Assembly (NCBI GenBank): GCA_900239685.1
Contig: OENT01000152.1
Span: forward strand, 1 to 64,000
Length of the DNA: 64,000 nucleotides
Direction: 5' to 3'
DNA from: Rotaria macrura
Taxonomy: Eukaryota > Rotifera > Eurotatoria > Philodinida > Philodinidae
The number at the start of each line of letters is the position of its first letter. The stretch's first letter is position 1. Both the position numbers and the translations under genes were made by a program. Positions 23,401 to 35,351 of the stretch are shown here, in pieces. The notes beneath the pieces were generated by a model. That model searched no databases. It saw nothing but the letters and a program-made list of their open reading frames with translations, and was not told the origin of the DNA.

Positions 23401-26400
23401 ACTGCACTCATGTGTTAAAAAATTATAGTTTTTTTGAATTATGAACTCCAGTGCGAAAACCGTTTTACCTCTTGATGTTCATAACCGATAAGATTCTACA
23501 TAGTACAGACCCCCTTATGCGGAGATCAACAGTCACATAGAAATGGTGTCCAATGAAATTTGATAGAATAACAATTATATAAAAGAAATAACTAATAGAT
23601 TTCTTCTCATATCAAGGTTAACAACGATTTATTTCTTCAGAGTTTTCATTTCTCCGAAAAACAACATGATAAAAGATTGGTCATTCGATCATTTTTTTAT
23701 GAATTTTTCTTTCTAGCGGCGATGCCAATGAAATAACATTGAAAGATCTGAAACCGGCTACTGAGTATCATCTAAGGTAAAAATTTAAAAGAATTTTTGA
23801 CTTAATACATGTATGTTTAATTTTATTTTCAGAGTATGCGCATGTATTGATAATTGTAAAGGTGAATATACAAATCCAGTTCCATTTACAACTGAACAAT
23901 GTGAACCCGATCGACCTTTACCACCAAAATTACTTGGTAGTCGATTGAAAAATTCTTTAACATTAAAATGGACCGCTACCAATGATAATGGATCAAAAAT
24001 TTTGAATTACATTCTTGAATATGATGAAGTTTGTACTGATGTGTTTATTTTGCGATAGTTGTCAAGGGTCGTACTGATAGAGAAGAGCTATCCGAATATT
24101 AATTCGTGCTTGTTATGTGCAGTCTGTAATTATAAGCATGATACATGAATGTCATGTACGACAAATAGAATTCGCTTAATGTTTTATGTGATTCTGTCAG
24201 TACGATGTAAACGATATTTATTACAGTATTAAATCTCGTATTGAAGTAATCAGAACTTCATTGTGACACTAACCGTCTGTAACACGTAGAACTATCAAAA
24301 AGATTACCAAACACTAGAAGAACATCTTACAACATGTTCGTTTGACGTTGCAAAAAGATCCTGTTTGAAAATTCATAATGATGAATTTTTTATTTGAAAA
24401 AGTTTCATCAGCAATCATATTGAGTTATTCGAGTTTCACCAGTGGTAAAATAACAAGTTCTGTATCATTCAGTTTTTTAATGATCATAGTTTGATGAGAT
24501 GCTCGATGCGTTTTAATGGGTGAGAAGTTCAGTAATAGACGATATCGGTTTTTTAGATATGTCTTCAACATAATATGTCAAAATATTTTGTTGCACAGAT
24601 TGTCAGAGTTCAAACGAATTTTTCGATTCAATAGTGGTACTTTTACGAGTTCGAAGATTTCGGAAGTTTTCGAAAGAAAATAATATAAATCTAGAACAAA
24701 AAGGAATTTTCCACATTTCGAATGCTGAGCAGTTCTGTTTGAAAATTTTTTGAGAAAGAAAATCATGCATTACTCGATATTCTTTGGTAATCTCTTGAAC
24801 GATACAACTCGAAGTATGAAAGAAATTCATCATAGATCAATAGTGAGAGAAAAATTCTTAATTGATTGTACGAACAATAAGTAATCTTGAGATAAATGTA
24901 CTGCATAGCTTAGAAATCTTTCTCTTAATATTTAGCTAATTCAAAACTTGAAATGCTAGAGTCATACTCTCAATAATTTGCTAATTCGAAATAATCATTA
25001 TGCTGAGAAAACATTTCTATATCAATCATACTCACATTTTATCTTGCATAATATTCAATCAAAAAAATCTGAACATCATTTTGAAATAAAGACAAAAGAC
25101 AAAGGTTGATTTTAAAAACGAAAAATTGGCTAAGTTCTATTTGTAATCAATATCTCCAACTAAATGACTTTTGTTTGATAGTACAATTTTTGACGATTAA
25201 ACTAAAAGTTCATCTGTATCTATCGTTTGTTATTGCTTATTTCTCGTTCATTTTAAAAGGGCAAAGGTCGAGAATTTGTTGAAATATATCGTGGTATAAA
25301 AAAACAATTCATGTTAAGTAAATTAATTCCTGCAACATATTATGCTTTTCGTTTGGCTGCTGAGAACAGTATTGGACGAAGGTAAATACTATATCAAATC
25401 AAAGTAAATGTATTGTTATTTGTTCATTTTGTTTTTCAGTGAATTTAGTGACACAATTCAATTTAGTACATTAGGTACGATACCACCGGAGCCTGATCCA
25501 CCGATGTTATGTGAGAAAGGTGTTAAATATTTAACATTGTCATGGATCAAACGACCTATCGATGAAACATTTACATTACAAATGAATGATGAATCAAATT
25601 ACTTTCGAAATAAATATACTGGTTCATCATGTACTTACACGATTACAGATTTATACAGAAATACAGAATACAAATTTCGAGTAAGTTTTCTGAATGCATT
25701 CTAGTTGATATATTCTTCGTTCGAATTTTTATAGTTAGCTGCACATAATCAAGAAGGTCAAAGTAATTATTCTCCAATAGCAACATATAGAACATTGCCC
25801 GATCGACCTGATCCACCAGCTAAACCAAGAATAAAAGGACATATGCAAGCCACACAATGTCGAATCGTTTGGGGTACGTTGACGATTTGAGCTCGTTGTT
25901 ATTTTGCTTGTATTTGAAAATAAATCATATTCCAGATCCACCAAGAGATAATGGAGGTGCGGAAATTCAACAATATCATCTTGAATTAGAAGAATCGAAA
26001 GGTAAACAAAAAGAAAAAAAACAGTAGAAAGTATTTAATAAAAACATTTTTCTTTCGTTTTTCTTTCTTTCTTTATAATAGCTGAAGATGGTAAGTAGAA
26101 AACTAATGTATTCTTATAACGTTTCGTTATGTTTTGACTTCAGAGAATAATCTAAACAATATTGTTTAATTAATATTTGATTTTTTGTTTGTTTGTAGGT
26201 TTTCATGTGATTTATAATGGTTTGGATACAGAATACCTACTTGAACAACTTATACCGGGACATTCGTATTCTCTTCGTTTATCTTGTTCAAGTATTGGTG
26301 GTCACAGTGATCCGTCGGATGTAACTCAAATACGTACACCAGCTGTTGCACCAGCATCTTGTCATCCACCGAAAATCTCCGGAAAAGCAAAAGCTAATTC

Positions 26401-29400
26401 ATTACACCTTCGTTGGGGTAAACGATGATAGTTTGTTTTTCTTTGCGAAAAAAAACACAAGAATGTAGAAAAGTTAATTTTCCTTCAAAGAAACCCTCTC
26501 GATTAATGATGGAGAACATGAGCAGGAAGATTTTATTTAGGAGTTTCAACCTATCAATAAATCTTCGAAATACTGTGAAAGTTTCATTACTAAGGCATGT
26601 ATATATATATATATATATATAAATATATACGCTATAAAGCTTTTGATTGAATAGATTTCTCGTTGAGTTTCGAGAAATACATTTTTTTCGTTTTTATACT
26701 GTGCTGTATGCGAACGAATTAGATCGCTACGAAACCTCTTGGTTCTTTTTAATTTAATGCTTGCAACTAAAAATTCAAGAAAACTATTTGAACTCATGAT
26801 GAAATTGCTACAAGTATATTTCGTAATAGAACTTGTACTTAGAACATAAATCCTAGAGATCACAAAAACAAAAATATGAGTTGACATGAAGATACTTAAT
26901 TTCAAGAAGAAAAGTACACAATAGAGTAGCAAAGCCGGTCTCTATTGACACTGTTAATATCGTTTCGAATTTGGAAACGCTATGGAAGTCGTTAGGAAGT
27001 ATTTTCAATCTTCTCCATACGTGCTAGAAATGGTATCTGTAACGAATGAGAATAAGAAGGAAATCTTTAACCACACTTGACTTTTCGATAACGGAATTCA
27101 ACTTGTCGGTGATTCTTAGTTTTTAAACTCGGCAAAGATTCGAATATTTTTTTACATTCTCAATAACATGTAAGAATCTTATTCCTTTCGAATAGCTCTT
27201 ATATTTGAGTCGGGTATAAGCTTTTGTACATGTGCATGTGTGTATGTGTAATCTATGTAATAAATTTCACAATGTATTTATTATTTAGCATACCCGGATT
27301 ATGATGGTGGTTCGCCTATTATTGATTTCGAAGTACAAGTAACGAATCCTGATAGTTCATCGCGTATAGTTTATCGTGGTCGTGATCTTGATTGCACGGT
27401 AGCTGGTTTATTACCGGGTCGACCATATCTATTTCAAGTTCGAGCATTTAATCGTGCAGGCGTAAGTTTATTTTGTGCAACAAAAAGCGATATTCATTCT
27501 CTGACATCGATCATGCTTTTATTTGTTCAATCATTTTATAGGCTGGACCATGGTCAGAATATCTGGATGTTCTTTCCGGTCCAGGTGTACCAGAAGCACC
27601 ACGAAACTTTATTGTCGAATGTCAAAATCCTAATAGTGCTTTGATTCGTTGGGAAGAAGGTGTTAATAATGGTGCCGCCATAACTGAATATCGTCTTGAA
27701 TGGTCACGTAAAGAAAATGATTCATTTATGCAACTTTATTGTGGAACGAATTCCACATACGAAGCTAAAGGTCTTATTCCGGTTACACATTATTTTTTTC
27801 GAGTGCAGGTAGAACAAATGCAAAAGAAAAACTGTTCCTTCATTTTATATGAAACTTGATATCTTTTCTAAACTTTTCCAGGCAGTTAATGCAGCTGGTC
27901 CTGGTCCATATAGCATGCTAGCATCATGTGTTACACCGGCAGCTCCTCCATCGGTTGTTTCTTCCGTAAAAGTACATGCAAAATCTACATCAATAACAGT
28001 AACATGGAAAGAACCATCCAATAATGGATCATCTATTACTGGTTATTATGTTGATATTGGCGAAAAAGAACTTGTTTTCGTAAATCCAGATTTAACCGAA
28101 TATACTATCGATGAAGTATTACCTGATACAACCTACAGGCGAGTCTTGTTGTGTTCTATTCTATATTATTAAACATTCGTTGGCTTTTTTCCCCATTAGA
28201 ATTCGTATGCGAGCTATGAATACTATAGGACATGGCCCGTTTTCATCGACAGTTAAATGCCAAACAAAAAGTTTACCACCAGATCCTCCAAGACTTGAAT
28301 GTATTGCTGTAACATGTAATTCACTCAAATTAAAATGGGGTAATGGAACAGTCACTCATGCTATATCGTCGGCAGATTCGTCGACGACAACAACAACAGC
28401 AACAACAACAGCAACTCTTCGTTCAATATCGTATATTATTGAAATGGAAGGAAAAGATGGAAAGTAAGTCAAACAGAAAAAGAGTGTATGAACAAATGAC
28501 GTAAATTTTCTTTTTACAGTTTCAATTGCATTTACACCGGCACTACATATTCACATAAAATAAATAAACTGCAAGAAAATAATCAGTATAATTTTCGAAT
28601 ATGTGCAAGAAATGATTCAGGTCCTGGAACATGGTCAGAAACTTATTCATTCACAACAACTAAAGCACCACCAAATGCATTGAAAGGTATTTCAATTTTA
28701 AAAAAATTCACATCAACCTCTGCTCTTGAACACAATCGAAAAGATGCATTGAAGCATGTTCGTATAAACCTATATTTGTAACAATTGAGTGACTGATAGT
28801 TGTCGGAAAATTTTAACTAGAACAGTCACAGATAGTTCGGATAGAAACAAGTCATATCAAGAATAATGCTAAATGATATATATTCAATCATAAACTATAG
28901 ACTAGTAAGATATGCTGAGTCTTTCTTTACCACATAATCTGAAACACGACGAATGAGAATAATATCGAAATTCATCGTAAACTATTGTCGATAGAAAAGA
29001 ACAAGTTTCTTGTCATAAGCACGAGCAGATAGATTGTGTTTCATAGTTTATTGTCAAACGAATTAATCTAAACGCTGTTCTCTTCTTTCTAGCTCCGAAT
29101 ATCAATGAAATAACTTCAACAACATGTGTGTTTAATTGGCAAGCTCACAAACCACTGAGTAACGATCCAATAAGTTATATTCTTCAGTTGCAAGTCTATC
29201 GAAAAGAAAATGACTATACTGAAATCTATCATGGTGAACTGACGTCGTATCGTGCAATGAATTTAGAAGCTGGTGTTGATTATCGTGTACGTGTTTGTGC
29301 TATACGTTCAACAAGTGAAGGTTTAACATTGAATAGTCCGTACAGTCCTGCAACACATTTTGTTTTACCTCGACCAGAAGATTTAGCTGCAGTTCTACAT

Positions 29401-29712
29401 GCATCAAAAACATCACATAATCATTCATCAAATGATGATAATCATTCAGAACCCAAACTTTCATTTATAAATCGTTATCGTTTACTACTAAATCGTAGAT
29501 TAAAATCCATAGAATTGTTCGAAAGTCGAACATTAACTGATCAACAATGGGCTATTGTTATATTTGTTGGCTTTACATTATTAGCAATATTTATTGCCAT
29601 ACTTGCTAATTTTATGTATTCAAAATATAATAATGGTTCATCGATATCAGTTGATAATGCCTTTTCTTCTGCTTCTTCTCCTTCTTCATTTTCTCCCGGC
29701 ATAAAAAAGTAA
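18550..29712 (+). CDS. FNDC3: FNDC3 orthologue: nine FN3 domains, C-terminal membrane anchor
   Basis: Twenty exons, 1393 aa: 18550-18907, 21479-21651, 21712-21859, 21930-22274, 22365-22567, 22640-22794, 23717-23776, 23833-24028, 25260-25381, 25440-25680, 25735-25873, 25936-26001, 26082-26090, 26199-26417, 27289-27461, 27542-27808, 27882-28138, 28200-28463, 28520-28686, 29093-29712. The N-terminus shares the FNDC3 pattern (VKPGQIFRVQ, GPATVRM, LPPGHMVQQV), then runs through poly-Pro, poly-Gly and poly-His tracts. Nine FN3 domains follow, as in vertebrate FNDC3A/B, with DLKPATEYHLR in the first and LPPDPPRLECIAV opening the eighth. A hydrophobic segment after TLTDQQWAIVIF near the C-terminus aligns in position with the tail anchor of FNDC3A. 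Vertebrate FNDC3A localises to Golgi and acrosome membranes. Introns of ~0.9-1.2 kb fall after exons 6, 8 and 14. A 9-nt exon 13 and a GC donor after exon 17 are unusual. Confidence 0.95.
19545..19569. repeat. (CT)n microsatellite in first intron
   Basis: About twelve CT units in the first intron of FNDC3, between the two candidate first exons. Confidence 0.8.
20171..20558 (+). CDS. FNDC3: Candidate alternative first exon of FNDC3
   Basis: An open frame starts ATG at 20171 (MYDAGCFSTNGFYPTAP) and encodes 129 codons plus one base. It is rich in Ser, Gln, Asn and His, with a long poly-Asn tract from AAT repeats and a Ser run. It ends at a GT donor (20559). Its splice phase (1) equals that of the upstream first exon, so it can join the exon at 21479 in frame, forming Ser-Pro-Ala-Thr-Val and a 1403-aa isoform. 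No good acceptor precedes it, so it looks like an alternative promoter exon rather than a cassette exon. An independent short gene or untranslated exon cannot be excluded. Confidence 0.5.
20371..20436 (+). repeat. (AAT/AAC)n triplet repeat encoding poly-Asn
   Basis: A pure run of AAT and AAC triplets encoding more than twenty Asn inside the candidate alternative FNDC3 exon. The length is probably polymorphic. Confidence 0.85.
26082..26090 (+). CDS. FNDC3: 9-nt microexon of FNDC3
   Basis: CTGAAGATG lies between a polypyrimidine tract ending in AG and a strong donor GTAAGT. Both flanking junctions are phase 1, so it adds Ala-Glu-Asp within the fourth FN3 domain (between LELEESK and GFHVIYNG). 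Skipping it would keep the frame. It is supported by splice signals and phase, not by transcript data. Confidence 0.6.
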
Positions 29713-30677
29713 CAGTGAAATAATTTCAAAACAACAAAAAAAAAGTTATGTTTTCTTTTGTTTTATATCTATTCTTCTGTTCATCATTATCTATATGAAT
29801 GTATACGTATGGGCTCGGTTTCTCTCTTCTTTCGTTTTTTTTTATTTATCTGTTGTTGTTTGCACTGTTAAATGTTGTTGACTAGCCATCGGCTATTGAT
29901 TATCACTAAAAAGAACACAAATTCTTATTTATCAGTTTCATTCTTTACTGACATACAAACAATTATAACCTACATATAATACGTATAAATAAATTTTCTT
30001 CTTTTCCTCTTTTGTTTTCCGTTTATTTCATGTACGTTTGCGATTCGCTGCAATAGCAGCTATTTTATTTTTACTGTTGTTTCTCGTTTTTCGTTTTTTT
30101 TTGTTTGTTTGTTCTTATTCTTTGTTCTATTACTCGTTCTCTCTTTCTCTTCTTTGAACGTTGTTAAGTGTGTGAAGCAAGTGAAAGAGAGTGACAGACA
30201 CAGAATATATTGATATTGATAGAAAAAAAAAAGAATACTATGTATTTATAGTTATATTTCATACATACGTATATGCATATAAATATACATATATATATGC
30301 AATATATATATATATATATATCAAAGAGATACAGATTGGCTTTTGGTCTAAAATAAAATAACAGTTAATACTTTCTCCTTTTCCAATAGTATATCAATAT
30401 GTCGTTTGTTTATCGTATTTTATCTGATTATTGTATGTAGAATGTGTATGTGCGTGAGTTTATTCTTGTGCATTAAGATGAAATCCATTAATACACGCAC
30501 GTTTTCCAATCGTGGTTTAGTCTTTGTTTGCATTTAGTGATTGAAGAGAAAAAATCCGAAGAGATGAATTTCGAGTGTAGTTTACATTTTTTTTTCTTCC
30601 TATATGTTGTTTAAAAAACAGAAACAAGTCCTGAAAAACATCAACGTCTGTCTACAAAAAAAAAGAAAAACGAAATT
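29713..30677. other. Convergent spacer and 3' UTRs
   Basis: About 1 kb between the tail-to-tail 3' ends of FNDC3 (+) and the Kirrel-like gene (-). It is T-rich with an AATAAA at 29988-29993 that suits FNDC3 polyadenylation, and a (TA)n tract near 30303-30321. No gene is seen. Confidence 0.45.
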
Positions 30678-33600
30678 CTAAACATCAATGTGCCATGAAA
30701 TAGGATCTGCTGTTTCATAGATTTGTTCCGATGGATCATCATTACAGAAAGGCATTCGATTCATTATTGGTGGAGGCGGAGGTGGTAGCAATGGTCGATT
30801 GAAATCATTACGTTTCTTTTCATCCATCATCGAAACATAACATTCCACAATATCAACTGGGGGATCAAGTGTTGTTCGAGTGACACCAGACGTAACATCA
30901 TAAACAGTCAATGGTATCTGTAAGAAGAAAAGAAATCAAACAAATGATTTCTTCCTAATAGAAAATAAACCCGAACAAACCTTTTCTGTTGCTGCTAAAT
31001 TATGAATCCACATGCTTGGTCTACTTTGCAACCAAGTTTGAACTTGTCGCATTCGACGTATAGTTGAACGCTCTAATAAAATTAAATCATCAGCATTGAT
31101 ATGTAAAAGACAAAAGAAAAACGTTTTTTTTTCTATGTCATACTTTGATCTACTTGACAAGCATGTTGAAAGCATAAGTATGAAGAAAATAATATTAAAC
31201 TTAATAAAATAAGTAAACCACAATAGATACCCATTTGCATTATAAGATGATTACCTAACGAGAAAAAAAAATATCATCGAATTTTAAAATAAGATTCAAA
31301 CGAACGACATACTTCGCTTTTCAAGACGAAGACGAGCATATTCACTTCCATATTGATTTGTAACGTGACATTCATATTCACCGAAATCATTGTTTTGTAC
31401 ATCATGTATTATTAAACCTAGTTCATAGCGAGGTATTGTTTTAACATCACGTGGTTGTGTGATAGTATATTTCATACTATTCGTCAGTGTTACATTTTTA
31501 AATACCCAGTATGTAGTCTAAATTGAAATGTTCAATATAATATACAGTATTGTTTTGAAAATCTCTCTTTTACTCATCAGATTTCAGTTAGTGAATGTAA
31601 AAGACGTGATCATGAATTTAATCGATTTTCTTCTTCCTATTCAGTATTTTATAAACATGCTTATGCTATTTTTGTTATATGTAAATTACAACTTTTTAAT
31701 TCATCATCCTGTATAAAACTTTGTCTTACTGAATTCTTTGAATAAAAAGAAACCATTTTTAGAATTTTCTAAATGATCATGTTTCAAATTTCACTATGCA
31801 TTTCATTTCGTTACATGTAACTAATTATTACTGAATTATAATGTTTAAAATCAAGTCAACATTAAAAGTATCTGCAATTTAGAATTTCAAGAAAAAAACG
31901 ATTGACTAGACGAATTCGTATTCTGTTTTTCACAAGAGCACTAGCTTCCGCTGAACGTGTGCATCTAATCTACAATCATCTTGTAAAGATGACAAGTATA
32001 AATTTTCTACAATATAAATGAATGTGTTAGTTGAAGCAAGGTGTGATGTTTAGACGTGTGTCCAATTATCTAAATTAAAAGTTGATTGACAACATACATT
32101 TGGTTCAATGTCTCTTTCCAATTGACATTTAAGCATGACCTCTGACCCTTTCGATGCCAGAACCGACTGTGGAGGATAGAAACGTGGGGGTCCTATACAG
32201 CGAAGCAATTGAACAAATGAAAAATAAATGTAATAAAAAATACCAGGTGGAAGAACTTTCGTTGATGCAAAAATTTTAGTAAACTGTCCTCCGAGTGTTG
32301 CTATGCAAGCGTAGACAGCATAATCATCTGCATGGACTTCAGCGATTTGATATTGACTTCCACCACCGACGAATTCTCCATTTTTTGTCCAAAGAATATT
32401 GGCCGGTGGATTTGAATCAACATCGCACAGAAGTGTCAATGGATCACCCAAACGAGCAAGTGTATACGGTAATGGAAATGATTTAAATTGTGGTGAATCT
32501 ATTCACAAAAAAGAATATTTTGTTGGTATGTTTTAAAAAAAGAAAACAAACAAATATGTAGAACATACAATTGATATTAAGAATGCTTATGTCTTCTGAT
32601 ACTCCAGCACTGTTGATTGCTGAACATGAAAGATGTTGATTTTGCATTTGACGTGTAGCAGTTAATTGTAAAGGGTATTTACCATCAGACATGGGTGCTA
32701 TTCGTTGAAGTATTGTATCATTGGTTTTCCATCTGTAGAAGATTAAAATTTTCTTTGTCTTAACATGAATTTCATGTCATCATCTTTACATACACTAGTT
32801 CAGTGATTGGTGGTCGAGCTTCAGCCATACATTCAAACCAATAATCTTTATTTTCATACATTTTTGTTGGTTTTAAAATTATTTTCACAACAGGTTGATC
32901 TACATAAAACAATGATAGAAACAACGATAAACATATTATGATTTAACTAAAAATGAAACTTACAATCAACAGCAATGACTACTGTTGATATCAATGATTT
33001 ATTCAATGCCATATGCATAGCTTCACATGTTATTTCTTGTCCATGTTGATGAATGTTAGCAATAAGTGTAATGATTGATTTTGATTTCATTAATTTACTG
33101 TTCGTTGTCATAGGTTCATTGTCTTGTAAGGTTTTAACAATTTGTGTATTCGGCGGTATTTGCCAAGTAAATGTAGGTGCTGGTCTTGTATTAAGTACTT
33201 CACATTTTAATTGAAATTCTTTTCCACTAACAACAGTACCAGGTGGTACATACGTTAGAGAAATTTGATCAGGTGGAATAAGAACAGTTAAATTTGCAAA
33301 ATTTGAAAGAACTTCACGAGCTTCAACAGTTCGACCAATTTGACATTGATATATACCATCATCATCAAGATTAACATTTCGAATTTTTAAACTATTTATA
33401 CCTAAAGGAAATATTGTTAAAATGTTTCATCATTTGAAACGGATGTGTTTATTTTTCATACCGGCTTGTCTATCACCGATAACTTCATATCGAGGTATGA
33501 AATATAATGGTCGTTCTCGACCCATAGTACAATGACCATCTTTGCACCTATGATATATATTTAAATATCGATAAGTGATCGATTCTGCATACATATACAA

Positions 33601-33844
33601 ACCAAGCCACTTCACCATATTGATTGAATACGGTACAATCAAGAATAATAGTTTCACCAAGTGCAACCTCAACTGATGTCGGTTGAACGAGTATGGTTTG
33701 TAAATATTCTCCATAACCTAGTTACAGTGAAATTTTAAAATCGATTTATTTTATTAAATAAGAAAAAAACAACAATAATCTTTGACCTCGATGAAATTTT
33801 TGACTTAAAAGAAAAATTACGAAGAATATCGATGGCGAACACAT
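30678..33844 (-). CDS. KIRREL: Kirrel/NEPH (Roughest/Kirre)-type five-Ig adhesion receptor
   Basis: Single-pass cell-adhesion receptor of 654 aa in twelve exons: 33844-33787, 33717-33603, 33547-33462, 33401-32964, 32899-32794, 32732-32569, 32498-32244, 32192-32098, 31517-31313, 31254-31144, 31072-30981, 30917-30678. Exon 1 encodes a signal peptide (MCSPSIFFVIFLLS). Ig1 shows the Kirrel-type PRYEVIGDRQAG and DDDGIYQCQIG, followed by LTVLIPPD, as in NEPH proteins. Ig2-Ig5 follow, with Ig5 ending NDFGEYECHVTNQYG. A transmembrane helix (GLLILLSLILFSSYLCF) and a short tail follow. The tail has a six-Pro run and ends HIDV, a possible class II PDZ ligand. In flies and vertebrates this family mediates cell recognition with nephrin-type partners. 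The short tail lacks the long Tyr-rich region of vertebrate KIRREL1. The donor after exon 8 was placed by Ig alignment and phase. Confidence 0.9.
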
Positions 33845-34202
33845 GTGTTTCTTTGTTGTTGATGATATGAAGTTAACATGGTTTCATTCTTGTTTCGAAT
33901 GAAATTCATGCATCAGTTAAACAGACATGAAGAAGAAAAATTCTTGATTGACAACCGCATATGTTTGAAATATGACGCAATTCTTAAACTGTATATAGAA
34001 GATATTCATCAATGATGGAACGAAATGCTTGACTGAATACACTAATAATTTTGTATCTTTGTACTGATCATGCGAACAGTCAACAAATGAATACACCTTA
34101 AGAATATGACATTAGAAAAAAGACAGCTTCTAACAAAAACTTCGAGCACTAATTGATCGTTTAAATAGAAATGATGTTGAAAGAAAAATTACCAATATTG
34201 TG

Positions 34203-35351
34203 TTACACGAAAAACAACCGACTCGTGCTTATTTTTATTAGTAATTTTTCGATAAATGAAATTAATCTTGGCTCACGCCTTGACACACATAGAACATTGC
34301 TCCATTGCTTATTTTCGAATCTTGACGACCAACAACCAGTTAAACGTAAAATTTTCTTCTGGCCCAATTGATAGCATGTGTAATCTTTCTTATCAAGATC
34401 GATGATTACTTGATGAAGATTTATCGACTTCCACATTCCAATACCGTGATATTCAAATAGAAGGAGTCTAATTTGATGTCGATTAAGAAGATTTTCTGCA
34501 CCTTGAATAACTAATGCGTCGAAACCTTCGGTATCAATCTTTATAAGATCAATCTTTTGCGAAATTTTCTCTTGTTCTATGAATTTATCTAGAGTAGTTA
34601 CATTTGTAGTGACGTAATTTTCGTTGTCATTTAAGTTTATCTTAGCTTCTAGTCCACATACTTCACTTCCTTCAGGACATCTTCCTAGAAAACCAATATC
34701 GACTTTATTACTCAAAGCTATATTATGTACGTGAAGAAATGATGCATTTATCCATGTTTTCACTCGATCTAATATATGATATGAGCTTGGTTGTGGTTCA
34801 AATGCATGTATTTCAATTGCTCTATTGATGCGCATACTTGACTTCCAATTTATGAAACCATACTCCCTACAATCATTACACATACCACAACCCTTTATTT
34901 TTAGTTGTGTTTTTAAAAATTTCCCTAAAACTTGAGGATTTAAACCAAGATGTGGCATCCAAAGTGACAACCAAGTAGCCAACACATATCCTTTATTTGC
35001 ACCAATATCCAAAAATATCATTTTCCTTTGATCAAACATGTCGATATCAGCTAAATAAAATTGGAGCAGATAATCGTCTGAGTAGCATGCTGACCAACCA
35101 CGTGACTGAGCAAGTAGTTGCGTGTACCGGTAACCATTTATTCTAGCTTCATGCCGGGTACAGTATTGTGTATTTGATGTGAGAAGTTCATTCTTGCGAA
35201 TTGGTTGCAACTTATTTTCATGCACCATAGAATCTAATCTTTTGTAAGGCTTCATAATTGAAATTGGAGATATAATGATATAAAGAAAAACGAGCGGCAA
35301 TACCATGAAATATAACAATCGATGAGACATTAGTTTTACAGTGTAAAGCAT
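34203..35351 (-). CDS. FkbM-family methyltransferase with N-terminal membrane anchor
   Basis: Intronless 382-aa protein. A hydrophobic segment near residues 12-33 suggests a signal anchor, with the catalytic part in the ER/Golgi lumen. The SAM-binding fold is clear: motif I IFLDIGANKGYV, then IEIHAFEPQPSSY, then the FkbM hallmark IDLIKIDTEGFDALVIQGAE near residue 280, followed by LLLFEYHG. FkbM enzymes O-methylate sugars or polyketides; the substrate here is unknown. Four Cys cluster in the insert GCGMCNDCREYG. Translation may start at 35351 or at the second Met (35330), which begins directly before the hydrophobic segment. It lies upstream of the Kirrel-like gene on the same strand, 358 bp away. 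Lack of introns beside 12- and 20-exon neighbours is consistent with horizontal acquisition or retroposition, but neither is shown. Confidence 0.85.
   Translation of the reverse strand: MLYTVKLMSHRLLYFMVLPLVFLYIIISPISIMKPYKRLDSMVHENKLQPIRKNELLTSNTQYCTRHEARINGYRYTQLLAQSRGWSACYSDDYLLQFYLADIDMFDQRKMIFLDIGANKGYVLATWLSLWMPHLGLNPQVLGKFLKTQLKIKGCGMCNDCREYGFINWKSSMRINRAIEIHAFEPQPSSYHILDRVKTWINASFLHVHNIALSNKVDIGFLGRCPEGSEVCGLEAKINLNDNENYVTTNVTTLDKFIEQEKISQKIDLIKIDTEGFDALVIQGAENLLNRHQIRLLLFEYHGIGMWKSINLHQVIIDLDKKDYTCYQLGQKKILRLTGCWSSRFENKQWSNVLCVSRREPRLISFIEKLLIKISTSRLFFV

Noticed and set aside
34171-34371. 66-codon plus-strand ORF
   Set aside because: Antisense shadow across the 3' end of the FkbM gene.
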